Positions 38,301 to 47,691 of a stretch of 64,000 nt of DNA are shown here, in pieces. Both the position numbers and the translations under genes were made by a program. Under the pieces are notes generated by a model. That model was not told the DNA's origin and did not search any database. It saw only the letters and a list, made by a program, of their open reading frames with translations. Position 1 is the stretch's first letter; every line of letters starts with the position of its first letter. This DNA comes from Rugalucina vietnamica (taxonomy: Eukaryota > Mollusca > Bivalvia > Lucinida > Lucinidae), in contig OZ024882.1 in NCBI GenBank assembly GCA_964017185.1, positions 39,901,988 through 39,965,987 on the forward strand, in the 5' to 3' direction.

Positions 38301-41300
38301 TTTGTCAAACTATGATGGGCTTAAGTCCCCGATGCTACATACCAAGTTTAGAGGAAATCGGCCCACCGGTTCTGGAGAAGAAGATTTTTGAGCGGTTTTT
38401 AACATATATGGGCGTGGCGGCCATCTTGGTCATGTGACCTGGATTTCGCGATCAAACTTGAAATGCCACTACCCAAGGAGGCTCCACATAAAATTTCAAC
38501 TAGATCGGCCAAGCGGTTTCAGAGAAGAAGATTTTTGAAATTGTGGACGACGACGGACGACGACGGACGACGACGGACGGACGCCGGATCATGGCCATCC
38601 TATTAGCTCACCTTGTGAGCCTTCGGCTCAGGTGAGCTAAAAAAACAAGATGGTTTATATTTTATTTGCTATTACTGCAGCTGGTGTTGTGCCGTGTGGC
38701 GGCCGTAAAAAGTCTCCCCGTACATCATCCATAGTGCAGATTATATTTTTATTTCAGTCCTTTGAGATTGATCAGTAAAGATATTCAGAGTGTTCAAAAC
38801 ACTCGCGTTTAGAAACATACTTCTAAGCATTTTTTAATTATTTGACCCAATTTAGGAATATGTCTTTGATTTAGACTCCTCGTGTAAATTCTCGAAATTG
38901 CAGCACAATTATAGTCTGGCATTCGTTGCCGGTTTAAAAAGGGCTACTGACAAAGGGTTCATTACCCGAAATTGCGCAATATAGTCCATACTATCTCCCT
39001 TTGAATGTTTTTACTGCTTCCAAAGGATCAAACCTTTATATTTTAACCTTTATATTTTATTTACTGTTTTGCCATATGGCATGCAAGAACGAGAATCTTG
39101 TATTTATCAAGCAGATTAAGGAACCAATTTTGGGGCATTCTTGTATACATTGTAGTGACATAATTGTTGAATAATACTTGTACACAAACTTATAAATCTA
39201 TGAATCCACTGTATCATAGTCCTACAAAATGTGACTAATGAATTTAGTTAAATTTAACCAGTTTTTTTAATTACATGTTCTTCAAAAACATATTAAGTAC
39301 GGAGAGGATAATTTACTGAGTCGTACTTGAGCCATGTTAAGAGAAAAACAGATTTTTGCCTATGCACAGCTGATCAGCACCTTTGTTTTCACTGCACAGA
39401 TAGTAAAATTCCTCCTCTACCTATTTCCAAAATTTCAAGTTTCTAGCCTTTTTCTGTGACAGCCCAGGCTAGTTTGTGTTCACCAGGTCGGAAACCCCAA
39501 AGACCCGTTTTCTCGCGTGGCAGCTTATTTAAATCTCTTGTTGTGATGATTATTAAAGTAACCTGCTCCTATAAAATATACCTTTATTTGACACATTATC
39601 ACATCTTATGGCTGCTTCTAGACCAAAACTGTGTGAAAATCCACCAGTTGGAAAACCTGAAAAACATTTGAGCCGCGTCATGTGAAAACACGATTTTTAC
39701 CTATACAAAAACAAAGGCGCAGATCAGCTGTGCAGTTAACAGCTGATCTGCATCTTTGTTTTCGCTACTCGGATAGTATAATCACTTTTCTATTTAAATC
39801 CAAAATTTCAAGCTTCTTGCATTTTCCTGTGACCATACAGACCGGTTTGTGTTGGACTTGGTCGCAAAGCCCGAAGACAGGATTTTTTGCATCACGGCTA
39901 AACTTACTGTACAACAGTCAAAATGGCTTAAGATACAGATCTGTATTATTCACCCATGAAATTATGTGCTTTACATTTTGTTGATACATTGACTGTTTTC
40001 CATATTGAAAAGTTTAGAATGTATCCAAATGTTGCCAAGGAAGCCCTGTTCCAGATACTGTTTTCTTACATACCTCTATCATAAAGATAGAAAAATTCCG
40101 GTATTTTGGTAGTGGTAGATAAATCGATCTTACACTGCTGGCTTGGTTGCTCATGCAAGATAAGAAAAGCACGCGATATAATTCGATCGTTTCTACTGCT
40201 TGCAGCAATGGCGTTCACCAAAACTTGACAAAAGTGATGTTTTTCACAGCGAGTATTCTTGAATCAAGCTCGTTTTAAAATAAAAACAAGTAAAAACTAC
40301 ATCTCTATTGACTTTGACAACGATTTATTTACATATGACGTCACATCCGTAATATGCACAACGTCACAATGGTTAAAGCACGGTACCAGGTTACGTTACC
40401 GGTAAAAGGATAAAATCGGAGTATGTAAGAAAAAGAATCGATCATGGGTGTCCAGTGGAGAAAGGAAAATCCCAACCCTCGGGTCCACCGTTCCAGTGGG
40501 AAACTCGGCCAGCCTCGTTTCCCACTGGAATGGGTGGACCCTTGGGTTGGGATTTTCCTATCTCCACTGGACACCCATGATGGATTCTATTTTTTCCTGG
40601 GATTCTTTTGCTACATGTACTTTACTACTTGGTTTCATGACATACAGGGCTATGAGCCGCCTCATGAGAAAACCAAAAATGTGGTTTCCGAACAGGTTTG
40701 ACACAAACTGAGCTGTACAAGCACAGATGATGGCTAGAGGCTGGAAATTTTTTATTTAGAAAGTAGAGGGATTGTATTATCTGTGTAGTGATAACAAAGG
40801 TACTGATCAGCTTTGGCAATTGCAGTTACTGCAAGGCTGATCTGCGTCTTTGTTTTTACATTATTTATGCAAATTGTTGGTTTTCTCATGACATGGCTCA
40901 TATAGTATTAAACGTCTCTTTAGACACCAGACTTAAGAGATACAGATGCGTATCTTTCATCAGGAAATGAATACCCTCTTAAACCCCACTTTTATATAGC
41001 AAAACTGAGGTATGCAGGGGTATACCTATTTTTCTTATTTTTGGTCCAAAACATAGATTGTGGGTACTTGTTATCCATGTTTTGAGCAAAAAGGATGCAA
41101 AATTTTAATTTCAGTTGGTCCCAGGATGCAATAATTTGGCAGACTTCCTATGAAAAATAGTGGTCAGGACCCAAAAGTTTGCAACATTGATATGGCATCG
41201 AGCGAGTCCCAAGGACCCATAGTCTCAAAGTAGTAAATAAATCACTGTGTATGTTGCATAGGCAAGTTTTCGTAATGTAAACACCTGGACCCAGTTGTTC

Positions 41301-44300
41301 AAAGCATCGTTAGCTTAACGATATCGTTAAGACATAAATTTGTTAAGCAAATATCAGCTAAAGTAACAAATACACTGTTATTTTTTGTTGAAAAAATGTG
41401 AGAATCCTTTGCACTGCAAAGGATTCTCACATTTTTTCAACAAAAAATAACAGTGTATACATTTGTAATATTAATGTTTGAAATTTTAAAAAAACGTTAA
41501 CTAACGACTTCGTTAGTTTTGAACAACTGGGCCCAGGTATATATTGTATAGTAATGATCGCTGTATGATTAACGCAAGGATCATGTCTCTTACAGTCTTA
41601 CTCTGTTCATCAGAATAACATGTCCGTGCAATGTATATCCCCTTGAACCCCACTTTTATGTAGTAAAACTGGGGTTTACAGGGATATACCTATTTTTCTT
41701 ATTTTTGCTCCAAAACATAGATTGTGGGTACTCGTTAGAACTGCCTCGGCGAGGCGGTTCTAATGTTTAGCCACAATCTATGTTTTGAGCAAAAATAAGA
41801 AATATATCAAAATTTTTCAGCTGAAAATTTTCAATTCTTAAAGCTAAAAAAATCTCTGTTTATTGCATGGGCATGTTTTCGTACTGTTAAATCATTGTTC
41901 ACTAGGCTATCTGATACAGTAGTCTTGGAGGACCACTACTTATAAAATCTTTATACCAGTTTGTAAGCTCCATGACAAATGGTCACTTTTTAGCTCACCT
42001 GAGCCGAAGGCTCACAAGGTGAGCTTATAGGATGGCCATGATCCGGCGTCCGTCCGTCCGTCGTCCGTCCGTCGTCCACAATTTCAAAGATCTTATTCTC
42101 TGAAACCGCTTGGCCGATCTAGTTGAAATTTTATGTGGAGCCTCCTTGGGTAGTGGCATTTCAATTTTGATCGCGAAATCCAGGTCACATGACCAAGATG
42201 GCCGCCACGCCCATATATGGTAAAAACCCTTCAAAAATCTTCTTCTCCAGAACCGGTGGGCTGATTTCCACGAAACTTGGTATGTAGCATTAGGGACTTC
42301 AGCCCATCGTAGTTTGATAAAATGATGACCCTTGGATGACCTTGACCTATTTTACAGCAAGGGCAAATTTGGAAACATAGGCTTTTACATGGGGAAAAAT
42401 GAAAACTATGGATTTTTTGAAAACTATTGCAGCCTGAGGCCTGAAAAGTGGTAGATGCAAACAACTAATGGAGTAGATGAAGGTATGTGATTAATATAGG
42501 TCAAGGTCATCTCTTGACCTTGGCCAGTCTGTTGTCCATACACACTTTTCAAAGATCTTCTTCTCTGAAACTGCTTGGCCAATCAAAGTGAACTTTTATG
42601 TGGAGCATCCATGGGTAGTTGAGACGAAAGTTTGATCGCAAAATCCAGGTCACATGACCAAGATGGCCGCCACGCCCATATATGGTAAAAACCACTCAAA
42701 AATCTTCTTCTCCAGAACCGGTGGGCCGATTTCCACGAAACTTGGTATGTAGCATCGAGGACCTCAGCCCATCATAGTTTGATAAAATGATGACCCTTGG
42801 ATGGCCTTGACCTATTTTACGGCAAGGTCAAATTTGGAAACATAGGCTTTTACATAGGAAAAAGTGAAAACTATGGATTTTCGGAAAACTATTGCAGCCT
42901 GAGGCCTGAAAAGTGGTAGATGCAAACAACTAATGGAGTAGATGAAGGTGTATGATTAATATAGGTCAAGGTCATCTCTTGACCTTGGCCAGTCTGTTGT
43001 CCATACACACTTTTCAAAGATCTTCTTCTCTGAAACTGCGCGGCCAAATCAAAGTGAAATTTTATGTGGAGCATCCATGGGTAGGGGAGACAAAAGTTTG
43101 ATCGCGAAATCCAAGTCACATGACCAAGATGGCCGCCACGCCCATATATGGTAAAAACCACTCAAAAATCTTCTTCTCCAGAACCGGTGGGCCGATTTCC
43201 ACGAAACTTGGTATGTAGCATCCGAGACCTCAGCCTATCATAGTTTGATAAAATGATGACCCTTGGTTGACCTTGACCTATTTTACGGCAAGGTCAAATT
43301 GGAAACATAGGCTTTTACATAGGAAGAAGTGAAAACTATGGATTTTTTGAAAACACAGACCGAGGCCTGAAAAGTGGTAGATGCAAACAACTAATGGAGT
43401 GGATGAAGGTATGTGATTAATATAGGTCAAGGTCATCTCTTGACCTTGGCCAGTCTGTTGTCCATACACACTTTTCAAAGATCTTCTTCTCTGAAACTGC
43501 ATGGCCAATCAAAGCGAAATTTTATGTGGAACATCCATGGGTAGGGGAGACGAAAGTTTTATAGCGAAATCCAGGTCACATGACCAAGATGGCCGCCACG
43601 CCCATATATAATAAAAACCACTCAAAAATCTTCTTCTCCAGAACCGGCAGGCCAATTTTCATGAAACTTGGTATGTAGCATTTGGGACTCCAGCCCATCA
43701 TAGTTTGTTGAAATGATGACCCTATGATGACCTTGACCTATTTTATGGCAAGGTCAATTTTGGAAACATAGGTTTTTACATGGGAAAAGGCGAAAACAAA
43801 CTGTTGCAGCCTGAGACCTGAAAGTTGCTAGATGCAGACAACTAATGGAGTCATTGAAGGTAAGTAATTACTGAAGGCCAAGGTCATGTCTTGACCTTGG
43901 CCCAAGGTCATTTAAATATCAAAATTAAAATTATGGTTTTCTCAGAAATCACTGGGTTTGGAAACTATTGCAGCCGCAGACAACTTATGAAGTCAATAAA
44001 GGTGTGTGAGTATTCAAGGTCAAGATCATTTCATTATGACTTAATACTCCAAGATCAGGCTTCAGGTGAGCGTTCTCAGGACCAATAGTCCTCTGGTTAA
44101 AAGGGTTTAATGGGTGCTCACAATCCAATTTTCGAAGCCTAGAAACAACTAATAATCTAACATGTGCAAAAGACATCTTGACTAATTTGAGAGCTATTAA
44201 TTGTCATGCAATAGCCCAGCACTGTATTGATATTTATGTTTTAATGGCATATTATACTCATGTTAATTGAAAACTTACAGCTATCTGAAATCTGTAGCAG

Positions 44301-44330
44301 ATGGACAAGTGTTTCTTCATTCACCGCCAT
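32332..44330 (-). CDS. ureF: urease accessory protein UreF, 7 exons
   Basis: Minus-strand exons: 44330-44279, 39656-39582, 36906-36865, 36506-36376, 34220-33996, 33414-33362 and 32434-32332. All six GT..AG joins keep frame, giving 226 residues, the normal UreF length. Landmarks: LLQISDSCFPTGGFSHSFGL at the exon 1/2 join, SLENTGSFAVPFMREA (exons 3-4), SNHVAKRASTRQ, LGIDLHSAMTGFLFSAIR (exon 5) and a C-terminus ending HDTMFTKLFYS. UreF joins UreD/UreH and the GTPase UreG in the complex that loads nickel into urease, and gates GTP hydrolysis. The structural and other accessory genes are not in this window. Introns total about 11.3 kb and hold two F1 arrays, F3, several MITEs and a SINE head. Spliceosomal introns show that it is a host nuclear gene, not bacterial contamination. 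Confidence 0.93.
33074..33313. repeat. foldback element in ureF intron 6
   Basis: Ends GGCCCCGAGGTTATAAAAC and its exact inverse (33295-33313). A second inner hairpin is built from TAAATGTTAAAATGCCAA and its inverse. The right end lies about 50 bp from the donor-proximal side of exon 6. Confidence 0.75.
34331..36065 (+). repeat. hairpin-capped tandem-array element F3 (151 bp unit, ~10 copies)
   Basis: The left end is TATAGCCCCGCTT. The right cap is TATAGCCCCCACTTTTTCAAAGCGGGGCTATA (36034-36065). Units of 151 bp run from about 34400 to 35930; the word GATGTGCATACAAAATTTGG recurs at exactly 151 bp through most of the array. A GGAAGGACGGAAGGACAG simple repeat sits between array and cap (about 35955-36020). 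Because 151 is not a multiple of three, overlapping 83-codon frames arise in every unit; these are artefacts. Lies in ureF intron 4. Confidence 0.85.
36659..36740 (+). repeat. tRNA-derived SINE head
   Basis: GGGGAGAGCAGTGGCCTAGT and GGTTAGCGTGT give a box A-like segment, and GAAGGTCTGAACCCCC a box B-like segment, in tRNA spacing. The acceptor stem does not close as a functional tRNA, so a tRNA-derived SINE is more likely. ureF intron 3. Confidence 0.55.
36951..38638 (+). repeat. hairpin-capped tandem-array element F1b (~465 bp unit, ~3 copies)
   Basis: Inverse orientation of F1a and F1c. Starts ACCAGAGGACCAATGGTCCT, with CGCTCACCTGAAG. Three ~465 bp units follow (ATATATGGGCGTGGC at about 37474, 37944 and 38406), then GACGACGGACGACGACGGAC, and the cap hairpin is at 38605-38638. 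Lies in ureF intron 2. Confidence 0.85.
39329..39525. mobile_element. MITE-like foldback element, family A, copy 3
   Basis: Ends GAGCCATGTTAAGAGAAAA and the inverted TTTTCTCGCGTGGCAGC. The central palindrome is partly deleted (only GCACAGCTGATCAGCACC remains). Lies 57 bp beyond the 3' (donor) end of ureF exon 2. Confidence 0.65.
39670..39900. mobile_element. MITE-like foldback element, family A, copy 4
   Basis: Begins GAGCCGCGTCATGTGAAAAC at 39670, only 14 bp from the acceptor-side edge of ureF exon 2 (39656). The branch-site region for that exon therefore lies inside the element. Ends near GCATCACGGCT. Confidence 0.7.
40428..40596. repeat. long near-perfect hairpin (~75 bp arms)
   Basis: The left arm from 40435 (GAATCGATCATGGGTGTCCA) to about 40505 pairs with the right arm from about 40518 to 40587, with only a few mismatches and one small bulge. 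The loop is about 12 bases. Lies in ureF intron 1. No coding. Confidence 0.8.
40654..40899. mobile_element. MITE-like foldback element, family A, copy 5
   Basis: Ends GAGCCGCCTCATGAGAAAAC and the inverted GGTTTTCTCATGACATGGCTC, the clearest pair of family A ends in the window. It has the TGATCAGCT.. central palindrome. Confidence 0.8.
40960..41272. mobile_element. MITE-like foldback element, family B, copy 3 (degenerate)
   Basis: Carries ATACCCTCTTAAACCCCACT, CTATTTTTCTTATTTTTGGT and ACATAGATTGTGGG as in other B copies, but the GC-rich core is lost. Ends GTTGCATAGGCAAGTTTTCG. Confidence 0.55.
41283..41538. mobile_element. TIR element containing a perfect 43 bp inverted repeat
   Basis: Ends ACCTGGACCCAGTTGTTCAA and the inverted TTGAACAACTGGGCCCAGGT. 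The middle (41371-41413 and 41415-41457) is a perfect palindrome with 43 bp arms around a single C at 41414. Non-coding, in ureF intron 1. Confidence 0.8.
41617..41877. mobile_element. MITE-like foldback element, family B, copy 4
   Basis: Ends AACATGTCCGTGCAAT and the inverted ATTGCATGGGCATGTT. Core GAACTGCCTCGGCGAGGCGG within CAAAACATAGATTGTGG arms. The cleanest family B copy. Confidence 0.8.
41992..44098 (-). repeat. hairpin-capped tandem-array element F1c (~465 bp unit, ~4 copies)
   Basis: Cap hairpin at 41992-42025, then GTCCGTCCGTCCGTCGTCCG, then four units (GACCAAGATGGCCGCCACGC at about 42191, 42656, 43122 and 43582). The end is CAGGTGAGCG near 44063 and ACCAATAGTCCTCTGGTT. Lies in ureF intron 1, inverted relative to F1b. 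Confidence 0.85.
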
Positions 44331-44486
44331 CTTTATTTTCAAAGTACAAATCTTCAAAGCATCAGATCTAAAAGCAAAACCAGGGAACAATACAAGTAGA
44401 CTAAAACACCCTATGTTACACCTTATGGGCAGTTTGCCTTTATTACGTCAGGGTGAACATTTGTCACCCACAATCACATGATAGGC

Positions 44487-44564
44487 ATATGTACCTGCCA
44501 GGTTTCGAACCCACAACCTCTTAATTTCTATGTGAATATGCTATCATTACACCACCGCGGCTGT
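44487..44564 (-). repeat. tRNA-like SINE head or tRNA pseudogene
   Basis: The minus strand reads GCCGCGGTGGTGTAATGATA (box A-like) and GTGGGTTCGAAACCTGGC (box B). The anticodon arm is not convincing and the acceptor stem is poor. Confidence 0.5.
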
Positions 44565-44612
44565 ACATATTATTAATTTAATAGTTAAGCAAGAAAAGGA
44601 GTATAATAATAC

Positions 44613-46103
44613 TTACCGTATTCATTCTAATTAGCGCACATGCTCCAATAAGCGCACATCCCTTTCGTTTCTGAAACCTTTGTGCATAAGCGCACACTGC
44701 TCGACTAGCAAACTGGTATTTCATAACAATTTTGCACATTAATACCACATTTAAACTTACCTTTAAATGATCAAACAATATTTTGCGACGGTTTGAACAC
44801 TTATATGACATCATCATTGATATGTTTGACATGGTTATTTCAAGAGTTTATAGGTTGTTTTTATTTGTAGTGTGTGCTAATTAGAACGATATTTTGTTAC
44901 CTTAAAAGGAAAGGCAAGGTTGAAATGCAATGCCTCTTAAATGAAAGAACTCACCTTGCTTAACAATATGGTACAATTTTATCAAAATCGGATGCAAAAT
45001 AAGACAGTTATGTTGGTTTGAATATTCATCAATGTTAACTTATGGAGGCGGCCATCTTGGATATTCATGAGGCTTTATGACGTCATAAAGCCCTAATTAA
45101 ATATGTATAATCAACAGTCAGGGACAAAACCTAAACAGGTTATAAAAAATAACTGAAACAAGTTATTAATACACTTTAAATGATCTCCCTTTCCAAGATG
45201 TTTAAGAGTTAACTTTTCTTGGATATTTTTTTCAGGTCAAAAAACACTTATATAAGTTATGCTTTAATTAGTAATTATGACAATATTAACTTGAATAGGT
45301 TATTAGTATCATTACCCCACTTGTCTTTGAAGTACCTGCGTAATACTTTTTAGACTATGCGTAATAAGAAATTCTTTTGTATTAGCTACATTAAAGTTAC
45401 ATCATTCTGGGAAAATTGTCTAGACAATGTGTGCCAAAATTCTGGTAAGGTGGGAACAGATGTTTTAAAATCAGGGATTTTGCCATTCTGATGCCCAAAA
45501 ATTGCATAAAAAATGAAATTTTCAAAATCTTAATGGTATATACTAACTTTCAGCCATGTGAGTATAAAGCTCTCATCTTGCTGCATTTCCCATTAACATT
45601 TTAATTATGTAAAACCCTGCATATTTCAATTAAATTAAGAAAAACTTCACAGATTTTGACTGATGCAGGGAAAATGAAAAATAACTTGTTTCAGTTATTA
45701 TTTTTATAACCTGTTTAGGTTTTGTCCCTGACTGATCAATATAAATGAAACACTATTCTTTTTTTTCTGCTAATGTTTGTTTGAATGTTTTCTACTATAG
45801 ATTTACTATCACTTCTAGCCATATCTCACCTTGTAAGTTTTGAAATATGAATTTTAATTAAAATTTAAGATTTTACAGTTTTCTAATTAAATATTCAAAA
45901 TGGCCACCAAAAGTCACTTCGTTCCAAAATTTCAAAAGTCTATATCTCACTTATTCCTTGACCGATTTGAACAAAATTTGCGCCAAAATGTTTGCTTTGA
46001 CCAGTTCTTTAGTTTAAAATGTATTATTGTTGAATATTGCGTTCTCCTTTAAAGATATTTTGAAAAGTTAAACACACTGTGCGCTAATTAGAACGAATAC
46101 GGT
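44613..46103. mobile_element. DNA transposon with TACCGTATTC-type TIRs, host of a nested element
   Basis: Ends TACCGTATTCATTCTAATTA (44613) and the inverted TAATTAGAACGAATACGGTA (to 46103), each followed inwards by GCGCACA. An internal copy of the end motif (GTGTGCTAATTAGAACGATA, about 44870) suggests rearrangement. No transposase frame was found. Contains the element at 45115-45734. Confidence 0.7.
45115..45734. mobile_element. 620 bp element with ~53 bp TIRs and 5 bp target duplication, nested
   Basis: Ends CAGTCAGGGACAAAACCTAA and its inverse. The TIRs continue for about 53 bp with one 3 bp indel. ATCAA flanks both sides (45110-45114 and 45735-45739). No coding frame. Superfamily uncertain. 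Confidence 0.8.
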
Positions 46104-46771
46104 ATGTTAAATGTAGTATTATAAGGTTCATTTCATATTAAATCTATAAAACATACTTAAAATTGTCTAATTTAATAATAAATTTCACATATAATAAGCT
46201 AAATAACTATAAAACTATGTGTGGTAATTGAACAATTTTAAGATGACAATATGAATGAACTGACTGTGACACTTACTGGAGCATATGCACTTATTAGAAA
46301 GAAAAAGGTATAAATATGCAAAATGAGAAAGTATGTACATTCATGATCTTATTTGTCGAAGACATCTCAGATCATTTTTGACCTGCATCCGGGTTTTCCC
46401 CATATGGAAGATGAAAAAGGCAACAAACTGCATCTCTTTAAAAAGTACTTTTAGATGATTTTTTTTACTATACAAGTCATCATTGGTCCTTATTGTTATT
46501 AATTTTAATCCCTTTTTGTGCGAAGAAAGCTTTTGCAAAGAAAAATCTAAATCTAAAAACTGTGGATTTCGAAATTTTATGATCCATGCAGGCCATCGTA
46601 GATAAGATGCGTTCGGATTTTTTCCATTGAATATAGGCTTGTTCGGATCAACGGCTCTGCTCAACAGATTGAGTCGTTTCGGTCCTGCGACTTTTAAGGA
46701 CTCTCGCCGTAAGGACATTTGAAAAGCATTTCCTCTCAGTCATGTCTAGGGTTGGCTCTGCAAGAGTCATA

Positions 46772-46832
<61 letters not shown>

Positions 46833-47284
46833 GCAGATTTGCCACCACCAACGGCCAGATTTGCTGATTTACGGATAACCTTGCCCAGATAAACCTGAAC
46901 GCAAATCATATCTGCGGGATGTGAAGGGATTAAGTTTACATCTTTTCAGATTTTCCTGGTATAAAGAGAACAAATTCAAGCAGTGCATTAAAGAACTTAG
47001 ATTAAATGAAATTTTATTTGGAGACTGCTTGGATAGGTACCCTATTACAAAATAGGTATTAATCTTCGACAATTATCTTTTTTAAAGATGTTTCTTGTCA
47101 CATAATCAGGTTAAACTAATATAGAATAAGCAAAGAAGACAATGCCTATTTTAACTAGCTTTACTAGACTTTTACTTATGAGTACTGCAACAAATACATG
47201 CACATAACAAAAACTCACACAGTTAAGACCAAATATTGCAGAAACAATTTCCTCAAGAAACCCATAATCAGTTTGTGACTGAGG
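46104..47284. other. unassigned DNA with a TGTC/TC microsatellite
   Basis: A (TGTC)n(TC)n tract lies at 46771-46830. A 125-codon minus-strand frame (46718-46341) has no recognisable domain and no splice context; I do not call it a gene. Confidence 0.4.
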
Positions 47285-47625
47285 CTATCGGCATGACAGT
47301 CATGCCGATAATGCCCAGTCGTGCGGATAACCAATGCTACAGGTATTGGCTATCGGCATGACAGGGGTATAAGATTTTCTAACAAGCTCATGTATGCATT
47401 AAACTATTAATTTACCATAAAATAAATTAATTATGTGTTTATTAAAATACATTGGAATTTAGCAGTTTTTGTTAATTATGAATAGGGAAAACTAATTTGA
47501 TTTGATTATTTCACCTGATGTCAACTGAATCACCACAGTAGATTGGTATTAACAGCGGAGAAAAATATAACCATTGGTAAATGCTTTTTTTTGTATTACT
47601 GAAATGCTCAGTCATCGATCCATTG
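47285..47625 (-). repeat. dispersed repeat with palindromic tail, copy 2
   Basis: Inverted homologue of 14251-14600. GGCTATCGGCATGACAGTCA and GTATTGGCTATCGGCATGAC are followed by TTTAGTAAT-type AT-rich sequence and AGCGGAGAAAAATATAACCA. The palindromic part is shorter here. Confidence 0.6.
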
Positions 47626-47691
47626 TTATTCAGTGATTTTTTTCAGCATTTTCATTGGGATCGGTACCAGTACCGGTTCAATTGGGAATAA

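Noticed and set aside
44487..44564. Functional tRNA gene on the minus strand
   Set aside because: Box B is good but the cloverleaf is poor and no terminator T-run is placed well.
46341..46851. 125-codon minus frame and an ERERER-rich frame
   Set aside because: No domain, no splice context, and the second is the TC microsatellite read through.
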